This document shows positions 50,011 through 61,833 of a stretch of 64,000 bases of DNA, in pieces; within the stretch, counting starts at the first letter, position 1, and the number at the start of each line of letters is the position of its first letter. Origin of the DNA: Amaranthus tricolor (lineage: Eukaryota > Streptophyta > Magnoliopsida > Caryophyllales > Amaranthaceae). The position numbers were made by a program, and so were the translations under genes. The notes under the pieces were generated by a model. It worked only from the letters and a program-made list of their open reading frames with translations. It ran no database searches and was not told the origin of the DNA. The stretch covers positions 15,661,319 to 15,725,318 of the forward strand of contig NC_080056.1 in assembly GCF_026212465.1 (NCBI RefSeq). Direction: 5' to 3'.

Positions 50011-53000
50011 TTAATTCAAATGTATTCCTTCCGTGTGATCTACATGCATATAACCAACATCTACATCATCTTGATCCACTGATTTTGGATTGATAAAGAG
50101 AGGGGAGTCTTCAAAAGCTTCATATTCTTCTTCATCCTCAACATCACCTATACCAAGGATGCTTCTTTTTTCCGGTACAACAATAGACCATTTTTTATCA
50201 AACGGGTCTACAATGTAGAATACTTGCTTGGCTTGTGTGGCTAATATGAATGGCTCCTCACTATCACGTAAATGAGCTAAGTCTACAAGAGTGATTCCAC
50301 AAGGGTCGTCATTTTTTATGCATCGTTGATTATTATCTACCCATTTACATTTGAAACGACCAATATTGAAAGTAGAGTAGTCAAGCTCCCATATTTCATG
50401 TACCCGCCCGTAGTATACCAATTTAGCATCAACCGGCACTTGATCCTTTGCATACGCATAAAATGTAGATGACGCCAAAATAAAAACCCTGTAGAAAAGA
50501 TGACTTCTTGTCTTGACCCTCAGTTCAAAATGTGAAGCCATTGACATCGTAACCCCTCATATTTGTCGACATCATCACAAGCACCAAAAGCTAACCATTT
50601 AACACTTTCACATACACCCTTGAGTTCTTTGCATATTAATCGATTATGAAACCAATAAATAAACGTCTTGTTATGCAACTACATCAATGCCCTATCCCCT
50701 TTAGAAGGATGTTTTGCGCGCAATATATCAAAATGCTCACTCAAAAAAAGATTAACTTCAGGAATATGATGCAACACATACAAGTGTGGTTGTAGAAGGC
50801 TGTCTTGAGGAGATGTGACCGATTTTGAACCAATTGTTCCTTTTCCCTCAAGCCTTCCTTTATGTCTAGAGGTGGGAAGTCCAATAGGTTTTGCCATGGC
50901 CAAATACTCAGCTATAAAGTTACTAATCTCATCGCTCACAGTCATACTCCCCTCGGGTTGTGCTGGATTCCTCATCCTTGTTTTGTAAAACACCAATGTT
51001 TCTTTCAAAAGGATAACACCACCTTAAAAAAACTTGACCTAAAAGCTTGATCTCACGAACGAGATGGACAATAAGATGAACCATTATGTCAAAGAAAGAA
51101 GGTGGAAAATACATCTCAAATATGCATAAAGTTACAATCACGTCGACTTGAAGAGCATCAAGTTTAAAGGATCAAGAGCTTTACTATAAATTGTGTTGAA
51201 GAACAAACACAGCTCGGTAATAGCATATCTCACAAGTTTTGGCAGTATTGCACGGATTGCAATTGGTAAGAACACTTGCATCATTACATGGCAATCGTGA
51301 GATTTCATGTTTCCAACTTCAGCTCAACATTTAGGCTCACAAATCTTCATATTGGATGAGTACCCAGACGGAACCTTAATGTCATTAAAAGACTCACAAA
51401 ATGTCCGCTACTCTGCTTTGGACAATGTGTGGCAAGCTGGAGGCAAATAAACTTTGTCATTACTCATCTTCTTCTTACCGCCCTTTCCCTTGTTATTGCC
51501 GTCAACTTCATCGGCTCTATTTCTTTTCTTACTCACCTTAACATGTGCCCACAACTCCGAACGAAGACCCTTACATTCAAACCAATCTCGCACGGCCCTA
51601 ACATCCTTTGTCTTACCCGGAATGTTCATGAGAGTCCCGAGTATAGAATCGCATACTTTTTTCTCTATATGCATAACGTCAAATTAATGCGTAACCTGTA
51701 GATCTATCCAATATGGAAGCTTCCAAAAGATTGATTCTTTTTTCCATAATTGGTCTCACCCCCTTGCACTTGCCTTGTTTTACCAAATACAGTCTCAACT
51801 CTCTTAACCTGTTCATACACCTCATAACCGGTCAATGGTCGACAAACTATACGGTCCTCAACCTCCCCATTGAACATCTTCTTCTTCTTACGATATTGGT
51901 GATCTCGTGGGAGGAACTTTCGATGGTGCATGAATACGTGTTTGCAGTTAGGAATCCACGTGGATTCCATGTCATCGATACATATTGGGCATGCTTTCTT
52001 CCCTTTGTTCTTATACCCCGATAAGTTTTCATATGCCGAAAAATCATTAATAGTGCATAAAAGCATTGCATGCAAGGTGAACTCCTCATTAGCATATGCA
52101 TCAAACACTGAAACGCCTTCAACCCACATTTTTCTCAAATCCTCAACGTGAGGTGCAAGATATGTATCTATGTCATTGCCAGGTTGTTTAGGACCCGAGA
52201 TAAGAAGCGAAAGCATAATGTACTTACGCTTCATACACAACCAAGGTGGCAAATTATAGATCACTAACAGTACCGGCCAAGTACTATGTTGAGAAATAAG
52301 ATTGCCGAATGGGTTCATTCCATCCGTACACAGTCCGAGCCTTAATTTACGAACCTCATCCCCAAAAGTCTTATACAACCTATCAATACTCTTCCACTCT
52401 GGAGAATCAGATGGATGTGTGAGCAAGTGACCTTTCTTCACCCTATCTACATGCCACCTCAAATTTAAAGCATCTTTCTTTATAGAAAACAAGCGCTTGA
52501 ATCTAGGTATTATTGGAAGATACCACAATACCTTAGCCGGGGGCCCTTTAGCTCCCAATAACCCGCACCTAGGACACTTATCTGAGTTCTCGTTTTCATT
52601 CCGATACAAAACACAATCATTTCGACACGCATGAATCTTTTGGTACTCTAGGCCGAAAGTACACATGAGCTTTTTGGCATAATATGTCGACTTTGGAAGT
52701 TCATTTATCTCAGGAAGCATATCACCTAACGCTTCTAATAACATTGTGAAACTAGCGTTACTCCAATTGAAGTTTGACTTAATGTTGAAAATTGTCAACA
52801 CTGATGTTAGTTTGGTGAACCTTGTACATCTAGGGTACAAAGGCTTTTGAGAAACATCTGTCAAAAAGTCAAAAACACGAGAACGTTTTCCTAACTCATC
52901 CTTGACTCCCTCCATCATCTCATCAACACGATCCACATCCTCATCGACATTCTCTTCATATGTCTCATACCCATCAACATGATCTACTACATCCTCATTG

Positions 53001-53275
53001 ACATCAGTCACATTATTGACGTCCTCAACAACACTTTTCTCTTTGTAAACTCCCTCATCACCATGCCAAACCCAAACATGATATTGAGACCTAAAGCCAC
53101 GTCGAAGTATGTGCTCCCAAAGGATATCAACACAATCTACCTTTGATACATTGCCACAAGTGACACATAGGCAATAAAAACCAACTCCCCCCGTTCTAAC
53201 TTGATGTTCAACCGCAATACTACAAAATTCTAATACGCCATCAATAAATTTTGACGATTCAATGCTTTCATACAT
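50011..53275 (-). pseudogene. CACTA 2 TNP2-like transposase, broken
   Basis: The first frame (53275-51704, 523 residues) holds a Transpos_assoc-like start and Transposase_21 sequence with CPRC and CPICIDDM clusters. A frameshift in an A-run near 51735 and an in-frame TAA near 51690 precede the FDVMHIEKKVCDSILGTLMN region (51674-51408). DUF4218 follows in pieces (51141-50929 and 51008-50679, FPPSFFDIMVHLIVHLVREI), then DUF4216 (50547-50011). Unlike CACTA 1, the middle of the transposase core is present. It cannot be translated as one protein. Confidence 0.82.
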
Positions 53276-53904
53276 CCAAGAACGATCGTTGTCATCCTAA
53301 TTAGTGTGATTAATTAATTCAAAACAAAATTAATACACAACTGTTAAACATATATACTTATTTATAACAAACATTTTTAAAAAATTACACAAATATTTAA
53401 CAAACTAATAACATAAACTTGAATAATGTAATATTCATAAATAAATGGATATCTTTAGCACTAAATTACTAAATTACATGTTAAAAAATAAAGATATGAA
53501 CTTGCAAATTAGTAAAATAAATACAATTACCTTTATTTTGTGGGTTATGTTATCTATAATGAAAAATAGAGAAACAAAATTAGTATACAAACAGTTCCCT
53601 AATTTCTGAGTGTTTTCATGAATCTCTTGCAAAACTTAAATGCTTAACAAATTAAAAAGAGAAAAACTACCTTAATGTCATGGGTTTTGAAGATGAACAA
53701 GACCAAAATACTGTAGTGTTTTTTGAGTTTGAGAAAATGTAACAATACTGCTATTACGTTTGTGGAGATGAAGAAGATGAAGCAAATGAAGATGAAGATG
53801 AAGCAGTTTTTTCAATGGGTTCGAGAGAATTCAGCGTAACAGCATATGAAGTCGAGTTTGTGAAAAATGAAACGTTGAATGGCGGGTTTTAATTTTGTGT
53901 GAAA
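53276..53904. other. 5' region of CACTA 2 transposase
   Basis: Upstream on the minus strand. It has no separate gene and presumably holds a promoter and leader intron for the transposase. Confidence 0.45.
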
Positions 53905-54147
53905 CTATTATTTGCTGCGGGCAAACACAAAAACCGCAGCAATTAAACTAATCTAGTAACAGTTATTTGTTGCGGGCACTAGCAAAACCGCAGCAATTAT
54001 TATTGCAACTGAGAATTTGCTATGGGCAAACGTAAAACCGTAGAAATTAATTGATTGTTTTAAAAAAATTCTTTTTGCTATTTATTGCTGCGTCTATGGA
54101 AAACCACAGCAAACGACAAGTAGCAAATAAGGTTTTTTCCACTAGAG
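53905..54147. repeat. Right terminus and subterminal repeats of CACTA 2
   Basis: At least six copies of a TGCTGCGG/CCGCAGCA-type motif in both orientations, ending in TTTTTTCCACTAGAG. Confidence 0.75.
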
Positions 54148-54685
54148 TCAGTCCGAAAACGATAATAAAGTGATTAATTAGATAGAAAGTATTTTTGATG
54201 AAATAAATTGACTATAGAAAAGTAGAATTGTATACCATTTTCCATAGTTCCATGAAGTATTTATAGTAGTCTCTTGTAGGGTCTTTAGAGGTTTGATTCT
54301 TGATAATGGAGATAATGTAAGTAGATGTGGGAATAAGCGGGAGTTATATTAGAATGGTTGTGGCTATGGTGGGTGGTTTAGGGTATGACTTGATGTGTTA
54401 CGAGCTTAATTATTTGACCTCATAACATGAGCCCCATGCATAAAAGTAATAGAGGAGGAAATGTAATCTAGCTAGCGCATCAATCTTTATGCGGAAAACA
54501 ATCATACGCATGATGTGAACCAATCAAATGTTCAGAGGAAACTATACAATTAGGTCAAAATAAGATAAACTTTTAAATTTCGACCGGGGGAAATATGCTT
54601 GGTGGAAGCCCCATGAATTATAAACGTTTGGTCTTTGGGCCACTTTTGATGATTATCTTGATATGATGATTCAGCATTTAAGCTT
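54148..54685. other. Non-coding DNA
   Basis: No recognised gene or element. Confidence 0.45.
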
Positions 54686-54693
54686 GATATGAT

Positions 54694-55281
54694 TAGGGTT
54701 GTGCAAAATTAGACCAGACCGGCGGCCTAGACAAAAATCGATTGAACATGGACCAGAAGCATCAGGTTCGATATCCGATCCTTAAAAATTCTTGATTCTG
54801 GGTTCCTATCCGGTCCGGACTTGTCTAAACCCCGAAAATTTAGGGTTAGACCGGATAGGACCTACTAATAAAAATTAGTTTCCCAACTTCAGAAATCGTA
54901 CATATAAATTCAAGTTCATGATCGTCGACATTAAAGAGGACAACAAATCCGTGTTGAAATACCACCATGTGTCGGTCACAAATACCATGAATCTCATTAA
55001 ACTCTTGCATACATTTTTGCTTTTATTCTTGAATTAATTTAGTTCTTGTGAGATGTAATTTTTAAAAATTTTAATAATTAGTAAAAAGGTATGAGTTACA
55101 AAGTAGTCGGTCAAACCAATCCAAACCTGGACTGGACTGGACTGGTATTTTTCAGGTTTGACCAGAACCCAACCGGATGTAACAGGTCCGGTCTCTGGTC
55201 CTCAAAATTTCAAAATTCGGTCTTTCGATCCAACCAGTTCCGGTCCGGATCGGTCCGGATTTGGACCGATGCACACCCCTA
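54694..55281. mobile_element. hAT-type MITE with 8-bp target duplication
   Basis: The ends TAGGGTTGTGCA and TGCACACCCCTA are inverted repeats with one mismatch, flanked on both sides by GATATGAT (54686-54693 and 55282-55289). An 8-bp duplication and TAGGG-type ends fit hAT elements. The 588-bp interior has CCGGTCCGGACC-like repeats near both ends and no transposase. The short frame inside it is not a gene. Confidence 0.9.
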
Positions 55282-55307
55282 GATATGATGATATGTCCCT
55301 GGAATGA

Positions 55308-55590
55308 ATCATCTGGGACTTAGAAAAGGAATCATACTAGATTAACCCTTGGAAAGAATCCATGAAAATTTGGATCAGACATAGATCGGCATTGCCCAGA
55401 CGTCAATCACCCGAGACTTAGATAACGAATCATACTAGGTGAATCTATCTAAATAATTAAGGAATATTAGGATTGAAAATAGGTTGTATTGCCTAGCCGT
55501 CAATCACCTGGGATTTAGATAAGGAATCATAGTAGGTGAATCCTTCGAAAGAATTGATGAATATTTGGATTGGATATAGGTCTACTAAAT
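55308..55590. repeat. ~98-bp tandem repeat, three copies
   Basis: Units start at 55308, 55406 and 55503 with ATCACCYGRGACTTAGATAA-like sequence and include GGAATCATACTAGGTGAAT. Copies are diverged. Confidence 0.8.
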
Positions 55591-57134
<1,544 letters not shown>

Positions 57135-57275
57135 TACCTAATTTATACCTCTTTTGTAAAAACTACGTTATATAAAAGTTTTTGCAAAAACCTACCTTAT
57201 ATAATACAATTTTTTGCAAAACACTACATTTTAACGATTTTAAGCCTTTCACCGTTACGTTTAGCCTTTGACCGT

Positions 57276-57281
57276 CACGTG
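57276..57281. promoter_or_regulatory. G-box in left TIR
   Basis: CACGTG inside the left terminal arm. It is the palindromic core bound by many plant bHLH and bZIP factors. No activity is shown. Confidence 0.5.
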
Positions 57282-57339
57282 ACCCTTAAAAGGCACCTTC
57301 TTCTTCATCTGGTCCGTACCGGAATACGTTTCTGTACCG

Positions 57340-57875
57340 GAACCGGAACTGGCACCGGTTCTTTCCGTTGAAAGTGACGCAACTGCGATGTGGATCAATG
57401 ACCCGAATCAACTAGAAGCCGCAATTAAAAGTGATTAATTTGGATAATTCGATTAAAAACAACAACCCAGTTGAGATTCAAAATTCTCAACAAAAGCCAA
57501 GGTTTTTTACCAGTAAATTAATTGTTTCTGAGTATGTCGGGTTAAATGGAAGCGGGTCAAAGAGTAATGGAGGTTTAAAACCCGAATCCCGAGAGCTATT
57601 GAGTTTTGGTGGAGGTATAGCAAAAGAAGTAGTATTAGAAATTCGAATGGAATCATGATCTTACATCTGGGGTGATAATGGCGTCGCCAGGCATTGGAAA
57701 ATCAAGCAACAATGGTGGAGCTGATTCAGAGCATTCCGATTTAGAAGCGTCGGCAAAAGAAGTGGATAATTGTATACTGATAGTTGAAATCCAATCAATT
57801 GAAGTAAAATTATGAAGACCAAAAAAATTGAAAACGAAGATACATAATGGTCAACAACGACGCGTTGGCCACTGA
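57340..57875 (+). pseudogene. Captured MYC2-like bHLH gene fragment
   Basis: Three collinear pieces in shifted frames resemble the middle of the jasmonate regulator MYC2. They are TAMWINDP (57379-57408), the 57431-57658 frame with SEYVGLNGSGSKSNG and KPESRELLSFGGG, and LTSGVIMASPG...SEHSDLEAS (about 57660-57765). Weaker similarity continues to the stretch before the bHLH domain (about 57820-57875), then stops. Family members have SEYG/SEFG, KPESGEIL.FG, LSFTSGV.LP, SDHSDLEAS and NGREEPLNH in this order. At least two frameshifts and a TGA interrupt it. The DNA-binding helix-loop-helix and the N-terminal activation part are absent, so no MYC2 function is expected from translation. Recognition is from memory. 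Confidence 0.72.
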
Positions 57876-57944
57876 GAAGCTCCTTAGCAGCAATGGCGCC
57901 ATGGAAACTTCATCAAATGAAGAAGTTGGTCTCCTTGTAAGGGT

Positions 57945-57950
57945 CACGTG
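57945..57950. promoter_or_regulatory. G-box in right TIR
   Basis: CACGTG at the mirrored position in the right arm, also present in the related half-copy at 18851-18856. Confidence 0.5.
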
Positions 57951-58111
57951 AGGATCAAGGGTTATACTTAACGGTCAGAGGCCAAAAACCGTTATAAGGT
58001 AGTGTTTTGCAAAGAATTAAATTATATAAGGTAGTTTTTTGCAAAATATTTTTTATCAGGTTGTTTTTTACAAAAGGAGGTATAGATTAGGTAGGTTTTT
58101 TTTCTAATTTT

Positions 58112-58444
<333 letters not shown>

Positions 58445-58730
58445 TGAAGACTCAACTTTCTTAAGAATTAAGGGGAGATTGAAGACTTAATTCTCTTTGA
58501 TGATGATAATTCAAAACGCATATTAATTAAACAAATAAATTAAGTAATTACATTTAATTGTTTAAGTAAGTTTAAAATCATATTTGATATACATTTGATT
58601 TATATCTAAGTTAGAAGTCGATGTAATATGCTTAAAGAACTTAGGATTATTTTAAAGTTGATTTTATAAGTTCTGAAATATATTTCAAAGTCTTGAAACA
58701 AATTACAATTACGATCAGGTTAGTTTCGTA

Positions 58731-58850
58731 ATTATATTTGAAATATTTTAATAGGTCAATGTTCCTTGAAATTATATTTGAAATATTTTAATAGGTCAAT
58801 GTTCCTTGAAATTATATTTGAAATATTTTAATAGGTCAAGGTTCATTAAA
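58731..58850 (+). repeat. 40-bp unit, three tandem copies in LTR
   Basis: Unit ATTATATTTGAAATATTTTA plus ATAGGTCAATGTTCCTTGAA at 58731, 58771 and 58811; the third is slightly diverged. The copy 1 LTR has only two related, more diverged units. Confidence 0.85.
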
Positions 58851-59357
58851 ATTAACACTTAATATTATTTGAATAAAGTTTGAATATTTTGTTATACGTT
58901 GGTAATTAACGTTTAAATATTTTATATTTAAACTTGGTTTTAAATATGTGATTAAAATTATTTGGTGATTAAATATAGTACAAGGTACACATGTTTGGTT
59001 ATTAATTGTACACGGCTATATTTAAGCGAAGATCTAGATTTACTATTTTGTGGATGAGATTTAAATTATGCTAAAAATAGTAAATAGCGATCCTAAAAAA
59101 TAGGAACTAATTTAAATAGTTATTTAAATGTTGATAAATCTGGTTTATACTTATTATTCAATATCTTGTGTAAGTACTAACGTGGTAGTATAGCATTGGA
59201 TAATTATAAACACAATGACGAAATTATTATTAAGCTGTCAGTACACGTCAGTTTGAAGATAATCTCAAGATCTTGAAGTAAGGCGCTGGATGACCAGGTC
59301 AACAGAAAATAACGGGAAGGAGCCTTCTTGTTTTTGAAGATGTGTTGAGGCGTACAC

Positions 59358-59366
59358 TATATATAT
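59358..59366 (+). promoter_or_regulatory. TATA box in the copy 2 5' LTR
   Basis: TATATATAT at the position equivalent to the TATAAATA of copy 1. Confidence 0.5.
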
Positions 59367-59979
59367 GAGGCTGCATTCCAGAACTAAGATGCTGCTTTTG
59401 CTACAACTTTCTCTCTTGAATTAAAATTTGCTCTAAGTATTGAAAGAGTTGTAATTTCTATTTGATCATTCTTAGTTCATTTAACTCCTACATTTGTAAT
59501 AGGCATTAAAGTTTAAAGGAGTTAAATTAAGATTAAAACGCCAAACTTGAGAATACTTTTTAAAGTGTTCAATTGGATTAAATCTCTATTGTGAGATTTG
59601 GGATTTAGCTTTTATTAAAGGGACTTGTAATACGGTTCTTCAAGGGGAAGAACGTGGTGAGAGGAGATAGTGAGATCTTCTTGATTGTATTAAAGTCGGA
59701 TTAATAAAAGGCGTTGAAATCCTACGGGTTGAAAGAGAACCCATAGGCGGGGAGTAGGTTGGTTAGAACCGAACCTCGTTAACATATCGTGTGTTATACT
59801 TTAAAGTTTATTTTTCCGCACATACGTTATAGTTTACGAATTGGCACAAAACTGTTCCAGAAGACAGTTTTGACAGACTCCTCAAACTCTTGAGACAACC
59901 TGCCAGAAAAGTTTAAAAAGCCTATACTCTCTATTCACCCCCCCTCTAGAGAGTATACAACCTCCTATTAACTTTCATT

Positions 59980-59996
59980 TGGTATCAGAGCTGAGT
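59980..59996 (+). promoter_or_regulatory. Primer binding site, Sirevirus copy 2
   Basis: TGGTATCAGAGCTGAGT, two bases after the LTR, identical to copy 1. Confidence 0.9.
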
Positions 59997-60026
59997 GTCA
60001 CATAAAAAAAAGATTAATATCTTGTG

Positions 60027-61800
60027 ATGGATCCAATATCAAGGTCGTTCGTGTTCAAGACCACCTTTGTTTTGCGGTACAAATTTCTCACATTGGAAAA
60101 CCTTGATGAAAATGTTTGTGATTGATCAAGACATGGAGCTTTGGGAAATCATAACTAAAGGACCTAAGATTCCCATGAAAAAGGATGCTCAAGGAAAAGA
60201 TGTTCTAAAATCCGAGTCCGAATATTCACAAACAGATTTGGAATGGGTTTCCAAAAATTATAGAGCAATGAATCAATTATGTTGTGCTTTGAATGGTACT
60301 GAGTTCAATCGAGTTTTTTCATGTACAAGTGCTAAAGAAATATGGGACAAGTTGGTTGTGACATACGAAGGAACAAGTCAAGTAAAGGAAACACAGATCA
60401 ACATTCTCATGCATCAATATGAAATGTTCAAGATGAAAAAGGATGAGAATATAATTGAAATGTTTACTCGTTTTACTTTGATTACTAATAGTTTGAATTC
60501 TCTTGGAAAAACTTTTACTAATGCAGAAAAAGTCCAGAAGGTTTTGAGATGTCTTCCAAGATCCAAATGGGGTCCAAAAGTCACCGCCATAGAGGAAGCT
60601 CAAGACTTGAGAGTTCTATCACTTGACGATCTCCTTGGAAAACTCACAACTCATGAACTTACACTACATGATGATGGAGATAATGATGTAATACCTTCCA
60701 TGAAAAATCTTGCACTAAAGGCAAAGAAACATCATGAATCTTCAAGTGATAATGAAGATAGCGATGATGAAGAAGATCCATTTGCGTTAATCACAAAAGG
60801 TCTTGAAGGAATTATGAAGATGCGAAAACGATTTAAGAAATTTAAATCCAGAAATAAAGGTAAGTCTTCTAACTCTAATTCGAATTTTAAGACTAACAAA
60901 CTTGCTTGCTTTGAGTGTGGTTCTACAGAACATATCGTAAAGGACTGTCCTAAGAAGAAAAGGCAATCCTACAAAAAGAACAAGAACAAACAAGCGATGG
61001 TTGCAACCTGGAGTGATTCCGAAGGATCATCCGAATCTGAAACTGAAGATGGACAAGCTCATGTATGTCTTATGGCTGATAATGATGACAATGATGACTT
61101 AGATCAAAATCATAAAGAGGTACGTGAATATCTTAACACATGCACGAAAGATGAATTGGTAATAACACTCCTTAATATGTTTCAAATTGAGAAAATTTTA
61201 AAAGATGAGAAAAACACTTTAGAAGATAGAATACGTCATTATGCTGAAGGTTGTGAAGAAATCATTAATAAAAATAATTCGCTGAACGCTGAAAAATCAA
61301 ATCTTGAAAAGACTGTCAAGGTCTTGAAAGAACAGAATCTCAGCCAGACTAAACAGCTTATTGATCTTAAGAATGAGAACAATGATCTTGAAGCCAGGAT
61401 CAAAACCTTGAAACTGGAATCTGAGAAAAATCTACAAGCATTAACCAAGCTAAATGAATCTGAATCCAAATTCACTAAAATGCTTACACGACAAAAACCA
61501 TCTAGTGATAAACGTGGTATTGGTTATAATAGTGTTACACATAACTATAAGAGTAAAACCACATTTGTTAAAGGTGCATATAAAAATAAACGTACTCCTA
61601 CTTGCACATTTTGTTGCAAAGAAGGACATATAAGATTTGCATGTCCTTAAAGACGTAAGGATGATTACATTATTAAGAATTCCTTTCCTTTTGAATTACG
61701 TGAACAGATAAAGCAAATATGGGTTCCTAAAGGGACAAGACCACCCAACATGGTCTATCCCGAATATGGTTCCAAATTTGTCACTTGGATAGCCAAGTAA
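60027..61800 (+). pseudogene. Sirevirus Gag, copy 2, broken
   Basis: The ATG equivalent to copy 1 is at 60027, but 17 bases are missing shortly after it, so that ATG is out of frame with the body. The main frame is open from about 60067 to a TAA at 61648-61650, where copy 1 has TAC just after the second zinc knuckle. It then continues in the same frame to the shared TAA at 61798-61800. It contains the UBN2-type domain, a knuckle CFECGSTEHIVKDC with a normal His, an acidic and coiled-coil-like middle, and the second knuckle CTFCCKEGHIRFAC. A full Gag could not be made from this copy without recoding. Confidence 0.88.
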
Positions 61801-61833
61801 GGTTGAGAAAGGTTATTTTCTTTTGTTTTGTAG
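61797..61833 (+). other. Gag-pol spacer with intron-like ends, copy 2
   Basis: 37 bases starting GTAAGG and ending TTTTGTAG, with three in-frame stop codons (TAA, TGA, TAG). One base longer than in copy 1. Confidence 0.6.

Larger units (their letters stand above)
48300..54147 (-). mobile_element. CACTA transposon 2, one-ended relic
   Basis: Its gene order matches CACTA 1 (TNP2-like then TNPA-like, minus strand). The right end (53905-54147) has subterminal repeats of GCTGCGG, GCAAACxCAAAACCGCAGCAA and a terminus GGTTTTTTCCACTAGAG that looks like a mutated ...CTAGTG. No matching TIR or subterminal repeats were found left of the genes, so the left end seems truncated. The left limit given is where coding similarity fades. 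The subterminal motif differs from CACTA 1, so it is another family. Confidence 0.82.
58445..59977 (+). repeat. 5' LTR of Sirevirus copy 2
   Basis: 1533 bp, from TGAAGACTC to ..AACTTTCA. Similar throughout to the copy 1 LTR. Its first 35 bases contain an extra polypurine-plus-LTR-start motif (AAGGGGAGAT then TGAAGACT at 58480), and 58731-58850 holds three copies of a 40-bp unit. Confidence 0.88.

Noticed and set aside
55091..55282. Small ORF in the GC-richer patch
   Set aside because: It ends in the right TIR and target duplication of the hAT-type MITE and reads through CCGGTCC repeats; not a gene.
57431..57658. A complete small host gene
   Set aside because: It lies within inverted repeats, its similarity to MYC2-type proteins continues in other frames on both sides, and it has no domain of its own.
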